Below are positions 17,512-25,731 of a stretch of 64,000 nucleotides of DNA, piece after piece. Under the pieces are notes generated by a model that saw nothing but the letters and a program-made list of their open reading frames with translations, was not told where the DNA came from and ran no database searches. Source of the DNA: Patulibacter americanus DSM 16676 (GTDB lineage: Bacteria; Actinomycetota; Thermoleophilia; Solirubrobacterales; Solirubrobacteraceae); the NCBI RefSeq assembly GCF_000420025.1, contig NZ_ATUD01000003.1:186001-250000 (forward strand), given 5' to 3'. Numbering within the stretch: the stretch's first letter is position 1; every line of letters begins with the position of its first letter. The translations under genes and the position numbers were made by a program.

Positions 17512-19167
17512 ATGAACGCACCATCCACCGCGCCGACCGGCGCCTCCGTCCCGCCCGGCGACCGCGCCGCCCGCCGCGCGCAGGCGCAGGGCAACCCGTG
17601 GCTCACGCTCGTCGCCGTCGCGCTCGGCGTGATGATGGTCGGCCTCGACGGCACCGTCGTCGGCGTCGCCAATCCGACGATCGCGGCCGACCTCGACGCG
17701 TCCCTCGCCGGCCTGCAGTGGGTCACGAACGGCTACCTGCTCGCCCTGGCCGTCCTGCTGATCCTCGGCGGCAAGCTCGGCGACCGCTTCGGCCGCAAGA
17801 AGGTCTTCATCATCGGCATCGTCGGCTTCGCGATCACGTCGCTGGGCTGCGCGCTCTCGCCGTCGATCGGCGCGCTGATCTTCTTCCGCGTGCTGCAGGG
17901 CGTCGCCGGCGCGCTGCTCATGCCCAACACGCTCGCGCTGATCCGCGCGGCGTTCCCGCCGAACGAGCTCAACCGCGCCGTCGGCATCTGGGGCGGCTCC
18001 TCCGCGCTCGCCGTCGCGTCCGGCCCGATCATCGGCGGCCTGCTCGTCGAGCACGTCTCCTGGGAGTCCATCTTCCTGCTGAACCTGCCGCTCGGCCTCC
18101 TCGCGACCGTCGTCGCCGTCGCCTGGGTCAAGGAGTCCCGCGAGGAGTCGCACGCCGGCGGCTTCGACGTCCCCGGCGTCGCGCTGCTCTCCGGCGGCCT
18201 CTTCCTCCTGGTCTGGGCGCTCATCAAGGCGCAGGACAAGGGCTGGGGCTCCGCCTACGTGCTGCTCTTCGGGCTCGCGGGCGTGATCGTCCTCGGCCTC
18301 TTCGTCCTGCGCGAGCACCGTGCGGCGGACCCGCTGCTGCCGCTGGACATCTTCCGCGAGCGCTCCGTCTGGGCCGGCACCCTGCTGGTGATCGTCGGCT
18401 TCTTCGCGCTCTTCGGCGTGCTGTTCTTCATCGGCCTCTACCTGCAGAACACCCACGGCTACAGCCCGGTCCAGACCGGCGTGCGGATGCTCCCCCTCAC
18501 CGCCGTCTTCGTCATCTCGGCGCCGCTGGGCGGCTTCCTCACCGAGCGCTACGGTCCCCGCCCGCCGCTCATCCTCGGCATGCTGCTGCTCGTCGTCGCC
18601 TTCTTCGGGCTGACGATGCTCGAGACGGACACGAGCTACAACGGTCAGTGGCCGTACTTCCTGATCATCGGCCTCTCCTTCGGCCTGATCATCGTGTCGA
18701 CGACCCAGGCGATCGTCGGCAACGTGTCCGTCGAGCGCGGCGGTGTGGCCGGCGGCCTGCAGTCCACCGCGCAGCAGCTCGGCGGCGTGCTCGGCACCGC
18801 GGTCTTCGGCTCGATCATCGCGTCCTCCGTGGCCGGCAACCTGGCCGACAACCTGGCGGCGGAGCGCGTGCCGGCGCCCGTCGCCGCCGTGGTGAGCCGC
18901 ACGGGCGAGCTCGTCTCGCAGGGCGTCTCGCCGGCCGACGCGGCCCGCGCGCCGCAGGAGCTCACCGCCGGCCTGGCACAGGCCAACGGCGGGGAGCTCA
19001 CGCCCGAGGTCGCGCGCGCGGTGTCGGACGCGAGCTACGGGGCGTTCATGGACGGCCTCCACGCCGCGATGTACGTCGGCGTCGGCCTGGCCGTCGTCGC
19101 GGCGCTGCTGGGCCTGCTCGTGACGCGCGGCCGCGAGGTCGAGGCGCACGAGGCCGGCGCGGCGTAA
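17512..19167 (+). CDS. MFS multidrug exporter, DHA2 (EmrB/QacA) type
   Basis: Proton-coupled efflux pump of the 14-helix family. The 551 residues include motif A (GGKLGDRFGRKKVF) after helix 2, GLDGTVVGVANPTIAADL in helix 1 (the D1-like motif of DHA2 exporters) and the antiporter motif C-like GSSALAVASGPIIGGLLVEHVSW in helix 5. A hydrophilic loop of about 60 residues lies between the last two helices. The divergent TetR gene supports substrate-induced expression. The substrate is unknown. Confidence 0.92.
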   Translation: MNAPSTAPTGASVPPGDRAARRAQAQGNPWLTLVAVALGVMMVGLDGTVVGVANPTIAADLDASLAGLQWVTNGYLLALAVLLILGGKLGDRFGRKKVFIIGIVGFAITSLGCALSPSIGALIFFRVLQGVAGALLMPNTLALIRAAFPPNELNRAVGIWGGSSALAVASGPIIGGLLVEHVSWESIFLLNLPLGLLATVVAVAWVKESREESHAGGFDVPGVALLSGGLFLLVWALIKAQDKGWGSAYVLLFGLAGVIVLGLFVLREHRAADPLLPLDIFRERSVWAGTLLVIVGFFALFGVLFFIGLYLQNTHGYSPVQTGVRMLPLTAVFVISAPLGGFLTERYGPRPPLILGMLLLVVAFFGLTMLETDTSYNGQWPYFLIIGLSFGLIIVSTTQAIVGNVSVERGGVAGGLQSTAQQLGGVLGTAVFGSIIASSVAGNLADNLAAERVPAPVAAVVSRTGELVSQGVSPADAARAPQELTAGLAQANGGELTPEVARAVSDASYGAFMDGLHAAMYVGVGLAVVAALLGLLVTRGREVEAHEAGAA

Positions 19168-19172
19168 CGGGA

Positions 19173-19201
19173 CCCGCCGCCGATCCGGGATCGGCGGCGG
19201 G
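19173..19201 (+). terminator. Hairpin terminator of the MFS gene
   Basis: Perfect 13-bp inverted repeat (CCCGCCGCCGATC / GATCGGCGGCGGG) with a 3-nt loop, starting 6 bp after the MFS stop. No T-run. Confidence 0.7.
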
Positions 19202-19217
19202 CCGGCCGCGGGCCCGG

Positions 19218-19242
19218 GCGGGCGACGGGCCCCGTCGCCCGC
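19218..19242. other. Second inverted repeat between MFS and DoxX genes
   Basis: Perfect 12-bp arms (GCGGGCGACGGG / CCCGTCGCCCGC) with a single-base centre. It lies 16 bp after the first hairpin. Confidence 0.6.
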
Positions 19243-19244
19243 GG

Positions 19245-19272
19245 CCTACCGCCGGTCGCGACCGGCGGTAGG
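19245..19272. promoter_or_regulatory. 28-bp perfect palindrome before the DoxX gene
   Basis: CCTACCGCCGGTCG followed directly by its exact complement, ending 10 bp before the DoxX ATG. The TAGGGT -10-like box overlaps its right end, so a protein bound here would block the promoter. Operator function is inferred. Confidence 0.55.
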
Positions 19273-19282
19273 GTCCCGCCCC

Positions 19283-19633
19283 ATGCCGCCGCTGCGCCGT
19301 CTCTTCGGGCCGATGTTCATCACGGCCGGGGTCCTGCACTTCGCGATCCCGAAGCCGTTCGAGTCGATCGTCCCCGACTACCTGCCCGCGCACCGCGAGC
19401 TGGTGCAGATCTCGGGCGTCGTCGAGATCGTGGCGGGCGCCGCGACGATGCACCCGCGGACGCGGCGCTGGGGCCGCCTGCTGTCGGTCGCCACGTTGAT
19501 CGGGGTGTTCCCGTCGAACGTGAACATGGCGCTGCACCCGGAGCGCCACCCCGTCCCGGGCGGCCGGAGGACCCTGATCGCGCGCCTGCCGTTGCAGGGG
19601 CTGCTCGTGCTCTGGGCGCGGCGCGCGTCGTAG
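19283..19633 (+). CDS. DoxX-family small membrane protein
   Basis: 116 residues with about four hydrophobic segments. The stretch MFITAGVLHFAIPKPFESIVPDYLPAHRELVQISGVVEI matches the DoxX/DUF4267-like proteins, where a His-Phe pair after helix 1 and the PDYLP loop are typical. ATG 19283 stands eight bases after TAGGGT with no ribosome site, so the mRNA is probably leaderless. Members of this family are linked to redox or quinone functions in some bacteria, but no specific role can be assigned. It is convergent with the carboxyltransferase gene. Confidence 0.85.
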   Translation: MPPLRRLFGPMFITAGVLHFAIPKPFESIVPDYLPAHRELVQISGVVEIVAGAATMHPRTRRWGRLLSVATLIGVFPSNVNMALHPERHPVPGGRRTLIARLPLQGLLVLWARRAS

Positions 19634-19648
19634 CGCAGGGCCCGCCCC

Positions 19649-21493
19649 TCACCAGGTGTCGACGAAGGGCCGGCGGTCCTCGCCGCCGCCGGGCCCCGGC
19701 CGGCGCGGCTCGTGGTCGCCGAGCGTCGCCGCGATCCAGCGGCGGGTGTCGGCGGGGTCGATGACGTCGTCGAGCTCGAACATCGTCGCGGCGTTCAGGC
19801 CCTTCCCGTGCTCGTACGCGGCCTCGACCATGCGGGCGAACAGGGCCTGGCGCTCCTCGCCCTCCGGCGCGGCCTCGAGCTCGGCCTTGAACCCGAGCCG
19901 TACGGCGCCCTCGAGGCCCATCGCGCCCATCTCGGCCGTTGGCCAGCCGACGGTGGCCAGCGGCGCCTTCATGCTCCCGCCGGCCATCGCCATCGCGCCG
20001 AGCCCGTAGGCCTTGCGCAGCACGACCGTCACGAGGGGGACGGAGAGGTTGGCGCCCGCGACGAACATCCGCGAGACGTGGCGGACGGTCCCGGAGCGCT
20101 CGGCCTCGGGCCCGACCATGAACCCGGGGGTGTCGCACAGCGCGATCACGGGCAGGCCGTGCGCGTCGCAGAGGCCGAGGAACCGCGCGGCCTTGTCCGC
20201 CGCCACGGAGTCGATCGCTCCGCCCAGGCGCGAGGGGTCGTTCGCGATCACGCCGTAGGGCCGGCCCTCGACGCGGATCAGGGCGGTGACCATGCTCGTG
20301 CCGAACGCCGGGCGCAGCTCGACGACCGTGTCGACGTCGGCCAGGCCGTCGAGCACCCGGCGCACGTCGTAGGCGCGCGTGCGGCTCTCCGGCACGGCGT
20401 GGCGCAGCAGTCGTGGGTCCGGCTCGACCCACGTCGCGGCGGGACCCTGGAAGAACCCGAGCACCTCGCGGGCGACCTCGACGGCCTCCTCCTCGTCGGC
20501 CACGGTCACGTCGACGACGCCGTTCTCCTCCATCACGTCGATCGGGCCGACCTCCTCCGGCGCGTACACGCCGAGGCCGCCGCCCTCGATCATCGCCGGC
20601 CCGCCCATGCCGATCGTCGCGTCCTCCGTGGCGATGACGACGTCGCAGCAGCCCAGCAGCGCCGCGTTGCCGGCGAAGCAGCGGCCCGAGGCGACCCCGA
20701 CGAGCGGGACCGACCCGGAGAGCCGCGCGAACGCGTGGAAGGTGGGGACGTCGAGCCACGACGCGCTCGGGATGTCCGTGTCGCCTGGGCGACCGCCGCC
20801 GCCCTCGGCGAAGAACACGACGGGCAGCCGCCGCCGGGCGGCGACGTCGAACATCCGGTCCGTCTTCGCGTGGTTGCGGTGACCCTGCGTGCCCGCGAGG
20901 ACCGTGGCGTCGTAGGAGAGGACGACGGCCCGCGCCCGGTCGCGGCCGACGACCGCGCCCCCGACCTCGGCCACGCCGCAGACGAGCCCGTCGGCCGGCG
21001 TCTTCGCGATGAGCTCCTCGAGGCTGCGGCGCGAGCGCTGCGCGGCGAGCGCGAGCGCCCCGTACTCCACGAAGGTGCCCGGGTCGCAGAGGTCGTCGAG
21101 GTTCTCCCGCGCCGTCCGCTGACCCCGAGCGTGGCGCCGGGCGACGGCGTCGGGGCGCGCGGCGTCGAGCGTCAGGTCGTGACGGCGGCGGACTTCGGCG
21201 AGGTCGGGGCGGACCGCGTCGAGGTCGACGTTCCGCAGGGCGGGGGAGGGAGCGCCGGCCACGGGGGTCACGCGGACGACGGGCTCCCCGGCCCGGACGG
21301 CCTGCCCGACCTCGGCCCGGAGCGCCGCGACCGCTCCGGCGACCGCCGCGACGAGCCGCACCTCGGTCCCGTCGGCGTGCACCGCCCCGAGGTCGTCCCC
21401 GGGCGCGACGCGGTCGCCGACGGCCACGTCGATCCGCGACAGCGTGCCGTCGACGGGGGCTCCGAGGTCCTGCGCGTCCGTGCCGTTGCTCAT
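19649..21493 (-). CDS. Acyl-CoA carboxyltransferase with N-terminal biotinyl-like domain lacking the acceptor lysine
   Basis: A 614-residue protein. Residues about 100-600 are a full carboxyltransferase of the propionyl/methylcrotonyl/acetyl-CoA carboxylase beta type: N-half ARENLDDLCDPGTFVEYG, GCCDVVIATEDATIGMGGPAMIEGGGLG; C-half SVAADKAARFLGLCDAHGLPVIALCDTPGFMVG, AYGLGAMAMAGG. The first ~75 residues look like a biotinyl/lipoyl fold (GAPVDGTLSRIDVAVGDRVAPG), but the hairpin that should read AMKM reads HADGTEVRL. No biotin carboxylase gene is adjacent, so the partner and the acyl-CoA are unknown. The start ATG 21493 is preferred to an in-frame ATG at 21685 that would cover a repeat array. Confidence 0.87.
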   Translation of the reverse strand: MSNGTDAQDLGAPVDGTLSRIDVAVGDRVAPGDDLGAVHADGTEVRLVAAVAGAVAALRAEVGQAVRAGEPVVRVTPVAGAPSPALRNVDLDAVRPDLAEVRRRHDLTLDAARPDAVARRHARGQRTARENLDDLCDPGTFVEYGALALAAQRSRRSLEELIAKTPADGLVCGVAEVGGAVVGRDRARAVVLSYDATVLAGTQGHRNHAKTDRMFDVAARRRLPVVFFAEGGGGRPGDTDIPSASWLDVPTFHAFARLSGSVPLVGVASGRCFAGNAALLGCCDVVIATEDATIGMGGPAMIEGGGLGVYAPEEVGPIDVMEENGVVDVTVADEEEAVEVAREVLGFFQGPAATWVEPDPRLLRHAVPESRTRAYDVRRVLDGLADVDTVVELRPAFGTSMVTALIRVEGRPYGVIANDPSRLGGAIDSVAADKAARFLGLCDAHGLPVIALCDTPGFMVGPEAERSGTVRHVSRMFVAGANLSVPLVTVVLRKAYGLGAMAMAGGSMKAPLATVGWPTAEMGAMGLEGAVRLGFKAELEAAPEGEERQALFARMVEAAYEHGKGLNAATMFELDDVIDPADTRRWIAATLGDHEPRRPGPGGGEDRRPFVDTW

Positions 21494-21586
21494 CGGCCGC
21501 AGTGTCGCAAGGGCGGCCGACGGCGGCGAGCGCCGGCCGTACCGACCCGCAGGGCGGGGACGACGGTGCGCGCGGCCCGGGGTTCC

Positions 21587-21658
21587 GAACGGCGACGGGC
21601 CCTGGAACGGCGAGAGGCCCGGGAACGGCGACGGCCCCGGGAACGGCGACGGGCCGCC
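21587..21658. repeat. 18-bp tandem repeat (four copies) downstream of tRNA-Ser(CGA)
   Basis: Units of GAACGGCGACGGGCCCTG type begin at 21587, 21605, 21623 and 21641. The period is a multiple of three, so an upstream reading of the carboxyltransferase frame would give GPSPFP-like hexapeptides, but the array more likely lies between the tRNA and the gene. The last unit merges into an imperfect hairpin (near 21649-21673) that may end the tRNA transcript. Confidence 0.9.
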
Positions 21659-21697
21659 CGTGGGCGACCCGTCGTGGTGCGTCATGCGACGCGCAGC

Positions 21698-21786
21698 GGA
21701 GAGGGAGGGATTCGAACCCTCGGTAGAGGGGGTACCCCTACAACAGTTTTCGAGACTGCCCCATTCAACCGCTCTGGCACCTCTCC
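21698..21786 (-). tRNA. tRNA-Ser(CGA)
   Basis: The 89-nt minus-strand sequence has the same GGAGAGG acceptor stem and D-arm as the tRNA-Ser at 9876, an anticodon loop CTCGAAA (anticodon CGA), a long variable arm and the T-arm GGTTCGAATCC. CCA is not encoded. The two serine tRNAs differ mainly in the anticodon and variable arms. Confidence 0.96.
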
Positions 21787-21847
21787 AACGTCCGCCGTGG
21801 CGGAACGGGCAGGATATCGCGTCGCGCGCAAAGGCGACGTCCCCCGG

Positions 21848-22618
21848 TCAGACGGCGAACGCGAGCGCGACGACGAGGACGGCGGCCTGGGTCAGCGCCG
21901 CGGTCGCGCCGCACGTGTCGCCCGTGATTCCGCCCATCGCCCGCCGCGCGCCGGCGGCCACGAGGGCGCCCACGACCACGGCGACGCCGGCCGCGACGAG
22001 CCCGGCCACGACGCCGAGGGCCAGGAGCGCGGCCGCGAGCGCGACGGCGGTGGCTGCGACCGCGGCGACCGGCCCGACGCGCAGGGCGTGGACGGCGCCG
22101 TCGGGCCGCGCGGGCCGGCCCAGGGTGGCGTGAACGAGGATCGCCCACCGGGAGAGCGCGCCGGCGGCGACCAGGGCCACGACCGCCTCGCCCGTGGGCA
22201 GCGGTCGCAGGGCGCTCCAGGCCACGAGGAGCCAGACGAGCAGGGCGAGGGCGCCGAAGGTGCCCAGCCGTGAGTCGCGCATGACGGCGAGCCGCCGCTC
22301 GCGGTCGCCGAGCACGCCCAGGCCGTCCGCGGTGTCGGCCAGGCCGTCCTCGTGCAGCGCGCCCGTGACGGCGGCGCCCGCGGCGAGCGCGAGCGCAGCG
22401 GCGACGCCCGCGACCCCGGCCCCGGGCAGCAGCGCGGCCAGCGCGAGCACGCCGCCGGAGACCGCCCCGACGCCCGCGCCGACGAGCGGGAACCACGGGG
22501 CCGCGGCGGCCAGGCGCGGCGCCTCGTCCGGCCCGAACGGCACGGGCACGCGCGTGAGGAACCCGACCGCGTGCCGGGGGCCGTCCAGCGGGCTGCTCGG
22601 GGACGGCGCGGTCGGCAT
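21848..22618 (-). CDS. cobS: Adenosylcobinamide-GDP ribazoletransferase CobS
   Basis: Membrane enzyme joining alpha-ribazole (phosphate) to adenosylcobinamide-GDP, the last step of cobalamin assembly. The 256-residue length and motifs fit: N-terminal VGFLTRVPVPFG, the metal-binding GALHEDGLADTADGLG, SRLGTFGALAL, and late GGITGDTCGATAALTQAAVL. Many Ala/Leu/Val-rich helices make it polytopic. ATG 22618 stands seven bases after TAGCCT. It is distant from the cobQ-cobD operon but only 1 kb from the BluB-CobT fusion, which makes its alpha-ribazole substrate. Confidence 0.95.
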   Translation of the reverse strand: MPTAPSPSSPLDGPRHAVGFLTRVPVPFGPDEAPRLAAAAPWFPLVGAGVGAVSGGVLALAALLPGAGVAGVAAALALAAGAAVTGALHEDGLADTADGLGVLGDRERRLAVMRDSRLGTFGALALLVWLLVAWSALRPLPTGEAVVALVAAGALSRWAILVHATLGRPARPDGAVHALRVGPVAAVAATAVALAAALLALGVVAGLVAAGVAVVVGALVAAGARRAMGGITGDTCGATAALTQAAVLVVALAFAV

Positions 22619-22731
22619 CGCGCGGAGGCTAGCCGTGGGCCCGGCCGCCCGCGGTGCGACGCGGCGACGCCCGCGTGGCGTCCCGGGCGCCACGGGGCGG
22701 GACCGACGTCTCGCGAGCCGGCCGGCGTCCG

Positions 22732-23106
22732 TCACTCCTCGCTGTCGAACCGCGCCCGCGCGTCGTCCACGGCCGGCATGGCGCCCGTCGTCCAGCGCAG
22801 GAGCGCGTCGATCAGGTCCTGCAGCGTGCTGCCGAGCGGGGTGATGCGGTACTCGACGGCGACCGGACGGGTGGAGGTGACGACGCGCTGGACCATGCCG
22901 TTGCGCTCGAGGCGCCGCAGCGTCGTGGTCAGCGACTTCTGTGTGACGCCCGGGACCGCGCGCCGCAGCTCGTTGAACCGGAGCGTCCGGTCGCAGAGCT
23001 CGTCGAGGACCTGGAGCGACCAGCGGTCGAGCACCTGCGCGAGCAGCTCCCGGTGCGCCGGGGCGATGACGCTCGGGTCGACATGGGGCTGCTCGGTATC
23101 GCGCAC
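22732..23106 (-). CDS. HxlR-family winged-helix regulator
   Basis: 124 residues with the HxlR fold: LLAQVLDRWSLQVLDELCDRTLRFNELRRAVPGVTQKSLTTTLRRLERNGMVQR, then the wing VEYRITPLGSTLQ. There is one cysteine in the domain (DELCDR) and none near the N-terminus, so redox sensing is not obvious. It is divergent from a RidA-family gene over a 100-bp gap carrying inverted repeats, so it probably controls that gene and itself. Confidence 0.9.
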   Translation of the reverse strand: MRDTEQPHVDPSVIAPAHRELLAQVLDRWSLQVLDELCDRTLRFNELRRAVPGVTQKSLTTTLRRLERNGMVQRVVTSTRPVAVEYRITPLGSTLQDLIDALLRWTTGAMPAVDDARARFDSEE

Positions 23107-23120
23107 GCCACCTAGTCTCG

Positions 23121-23160
23121 TTGAAGTGCCCGCGGAATACTAGGTATAAGCCGGATACCA
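23121..23160 (+). promoter_or_regulatory. ridA promoter with overlapping HxlR operator candidates
   Basis: TTGAAG (23121-23126), an 18-bp spacer and TATAAG (23145-23150) form a plausible promoter for the RidA gene. ATAC-TAG-GTAT (23137-23147) and GGTAT-N7-ATACC (23143-23159) are inverted repeats over and beside the -10 box, where HxlR-type proteins usually bind. Confidence 0.5.
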
Positions 23161-23207
23161 CCCGAATCACACCGACGCGTCGACACGACGACGCAGCGAG
23201 GACACCC

Positions 23208-23618
23208 ATGACCGTCCAGTTCCTGAACCCCGAGGGCCTGCTCCAGCCCCAGCCCTACCACCACGTCTCGGTCGCCTCGGGCACCCGCCACGTCCACGTC
23301 GCCGGCCAGATCGCGTGGGACGACGACGGCGCGGTCGTCGCCCCCGGCGACCTCGCTGGCCAGACCGCCCAGGCCCTGCGCAACGCCGCCCGCGGCCTCG
23401 CCGGCGCCGGCGCGACGTTCTCGGACGTCGTACGTCTCCGGTTCTTCGTCACGGACTGGGTTCCCGAGAAGATCGACGCATTCCTGGCGGGCGTCGAGGC
23501 GGTCGCCACCGAGCTCGGGATCCCGCAGCCGCTGCCTCCGACGTCGCTCATCGGCGTCGACATCCTGAACATGCCGGAGTTCCTCGTCGAGGTCGAGGCC
23601 TACGCCGTGCTCGACTGA
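23208..23618 (+). CDS. RidA (YjgF/YER057c/UK114) family protein
   Basis: 136 residues. Typical features are VSVASGTRHVHVAGQIAWDDDGAVV, the QTAQALRNAARGLAGAGATFSDVVRLRFFVTDW helix-strand unit, and the C-terminal PPTSLIGVDILNMPEFLVEVEAYAV, where archetypal RidA has an Arg after xxS; here the position reads PTSLIGV, so the Arg that binds the imine carboxylate is missing and the protein belongs to the Rid1-7 side groups rather than archetypal RidA. It may act on a different substrate. It is controlled, by arrangement, by the divergent HxlR protein. ATG 23208 has GAGGA upstream. Confidence 0.9.
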   Translation: MTVQFLNPEGLLQPQPYHHVSVASGTRHVHVAGQIAWDDDGAVVAPGDLAGQTAQALRNAARGLAGAGATFSDVVRLRFFVTDWVPEKIDAFLAGVEAVATELGIPQPLPPTSLIGVDILNMPEFLVEVEAYAVLD

Positions 23619-23677
23619 CGACCGCGCCGCCGCGTCGCGAGCCGCCCGCGATCGCCCCGGTCCGCCAAGCTGTCGCC

Positions 23678-25660
23678 ATGAGCGAGGGGACCCAGGGCTA
23701 CGTCCGGCCCGCCACGCCGGAGGGCTTCGACGCCTCGCGCGCGGCCGAGCGGGCCGACGACCCGACGGGCTGGCGGTTCCCCGACGCCGCGCGCGACGCG
23801 CTGAGCGAGATCATCGGCGCGCGGCGCGACATCCGGCGCTTCCGTCCCGATCCCGTCCCGGCGGACGTGCTCCAGCGCGTGCTGTCGGCCGCGCACCGCG
23901 CCCCGTCCGTCGGGCTCATGCAGCCGTGGCGGTTCCTGCTCGTCCGCGACGACGAGACCCGGGTGGCGATGCGCGGCCTGGCCCAGCGCGAGCGCCTGCG
24001 GCAGGCGGAGCGGTTCTCCGACCGCGCGCGGCACTTCCTCGACCAGAAGATCGAGGGCATCGTCGACGCGCCGATGGGGATCGTCGTCTGCTGCGACCCG
24101 GGGCGCCCCGACGTCGAGGTGCTCGGCCGCGGGACGATCCCGGAGACCGACGTTCACTCGACCGCCTGCGCGATCCAGAACCTGTGGCTCGCGGCGCGCG
24201 CGGAGGGGCTGGGCGTCGGCTGGGTGAGCTTCTACCGCCGCGAGGACCTGCGCGGCCTGCTCGGGATCCCGGACCGCGTCGACCCGATGGCGTGGCTCTG
24301 CGTCGGCTGGCCCGACGAGCGCCCCGTGCGGCCCGGCCTCGAGGCCCAGGGCTGGGCGCAGCGCGCGCCGCTCTCGGCCGTCGTGGTCGAGGACCGCTGG
24401 CCCGCCGAGGACCTGCTCCCGCTGGGCGGGGCGGTGCCGGTCGCCGGCGCCGAGGACCTCGGTGCGGCGGGCCCTCCCCGCGCGCACCTCGGCGTCGCGC
24501 CGACGGACGCCGCCCGCCACCCGGTGACCGCGGCCCCCGGCGGCCCGACGCCGACCGACGCCGGCCGGCTCCGGGCGGCCCCGGTCGACGCCGAGTCGCT
24601 CCCTCCCGCGGTCGCCGCGCTCGTGGCCGGCGTCGCGACGCCCGACGAGCGGGTGGCGGTCGCCGTCCGCGACCGCGCCGACCAGCTCGTCAAGCCCGCG
24701 GGCAGCCTGGGTGCGCTCGAGGCGATCGTCGAGCGCTGGGCGGCCTGGAGTGGCGACGTGCCCCCGAGCCCGCTGCGCCCCGGCATGCTGATCCTCGCCG
24801 CCGACCACGGCCACGTGGCCCGCGGCACCTCGCTCTACGGCGGGAACGTCTCCGGCCAGATCGCGGCGGCCGCCGCCCGCGGCGGCACGGCGATCGGGGT
24901 CCTGGCGCGCCACCACGCGGGCCTGCTGGCCGTCGCCGATCTCGGTCTGCGCGGCCCCACGCCCCCCGGTGTCCGCCCGGCCCGGGTGCGCGACGGCGGA
25001 ACGGCCGACCTCGGGGCCGGGCCGGCGATGACGCCCGACGAGCTCGAGCGCGCGATCACGACCGGGGCCGCCCTGGCCGGCGAGCTGCTGGACCGCGGCG
25101 CGCGCTGCCTGCTGCCGGGCGAGATCGGGATCGGCAACACCACGAGCGCCGCCGCGCTGGCCTGCGCCCTGACGGGCCTGACGCCGGAGCTCGCCGTCGG
25201 CCGCGGTGCGGGTGCCGATGCCGCGGGGCTCGAACGCAAGCGCACCGTCGTCCGCGACGCGCTGGAGCGGGCGGGCCGCCCCACGGAGCCGCTGCCCGCG
25301 CTGCGCGAGCTCGGAGGACTCGAGCTCGCGGGTGTCGTCGGAGCGATCCTCGAGGCCGGCCGCCGACGGGTGCCGGTCGTGCTGGACGGCTTCGCCGTCG
25401 GCGTCTGCGCGCTCGCCGCGGTGCGGCTGGCTCCCGGCGTGCGGGAAGGACTGGTGGCCGGTCATCGCTCCGCCGAGCCGGCCCATGGCGCGGTGCTCGC
25501 GCAGCTCGGCCTGGAGCCGCTGCTCGACCTGCGTCTGCGGCTCGGCGAGGCGTCGGGCGCCGCGCTGGCGCTGCCGCTGCTCGAGCAGGCGGGTCGTCTG
25601 CACCGCGACATGGAGACCTTCGCCGAGGCGGGCGTCGACGGGCCGATGCCCGCGCGCTGA
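23678..25660 (+). CDS. BluB-CobT fusion: 5,6-dimethylbenzimidazole synthase / NaMN:DMB phosphoribosyltransferase
   Basis: One 660-residue frame joins two cobalamin enzymes. Residues ~1-235 are BluB, a flavin-destroying nitroreductase-fold enzyme that turns FMNH2 into dimethylbenzimidazole: RRDIRRFRPDPVP, HRAPSVGLMQPWRF, HFLDQKIEGI, IPETDVHSTACAIQNLWLAARAEGLGVGWVSFY. A ~70-residue Pro/Ala linker follows. Residues ~305-660 are CobT, with KPAGSLGALEAIVERWAAW, AADHGH, the catalytic Glu482 in PGEIGIGNTTSAAALACAL and DGFAVGVCALAAV. DMB can thus pass directly to phosphoribosylation. The product feeds CobS, encoded about 1 kb away. Confidence 0.94.
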   Translation: MSEGTQGYVRPATPEGFDASRAAERADDPTGWRFPDAARDALSEIIGARRDIRRFRPDPVPADVLQRVLSAAHRAPSVGLMQPWRFLLVRDDETRVAMRGLAQRERLRQAERFSDRARHFLDQKIEGIVDAPMGIVVCCDPGRPDVEVLGRGTIPETDVHSTACAIQNLWLAARAEGLGVGWVSFYRREDLRGLLGIPDRVDPMAWLCVGWPDERPVRPGLEAQGWAQRAPLSAVVVEDRWPAEDLLPLGGAVPVAGAEDLGAAGPPRAHLGVAPTDAARHPVTAAPGGPTPTDAGRLRAAPVDAESLPPAVAALVAGVATPDERVAVAVRDRADQLVKPAGSLGALEAIVERWAAWSGDVPPSPLRPGMLILAADHGHVARGTSLYGGNVSGQIAAAAARGGTAIGVLARHHAGLLAVADLGLRGPTPPGVRPARVRDGGTADLGAGPAMTPDELERAITTGAALAGELLDRGARCLLPGEIGIGNTTSAAALACALTGLTPELAVGRGAGADAAGLERKRTVVRDALERAGRPTEPLPALRELGGLELAGVVGAILEAGRRRVPVVLDGFAVGVCALAAVRLAPGVREGLVAGHRSAEPAHGAVLAQLGLEPLLDLRLRLGEASGAALALPLLEQAGRLHRDMETFAEAGVDGPMPAR

Positions 25661-25731
25661 CACCACTCGGCGGATCGCGGGGTCGCGGGCGCGGGGGGCC
25701 GCTCCCGGGCGGTCGGCGGCTGGCGTGCGGT

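Noticed and set aside
21494-21685. 64-residue N-terminal extension of the carboxyltransferase with GPSPFP repeats
   Set aside because: It would cover the 18-bp repeat array and the likely end of the tRNA-Ser transcript; the biotinyl-like domain begins right after ATG 21493.
22619-22731. Possible cobalamin riboswitch ahead of cobS
   Set aside because: No B12-box-like core was seen, only about 110 bp are available, and a TAGCCT box seven bases before the ATG points to a leaderless transcript.
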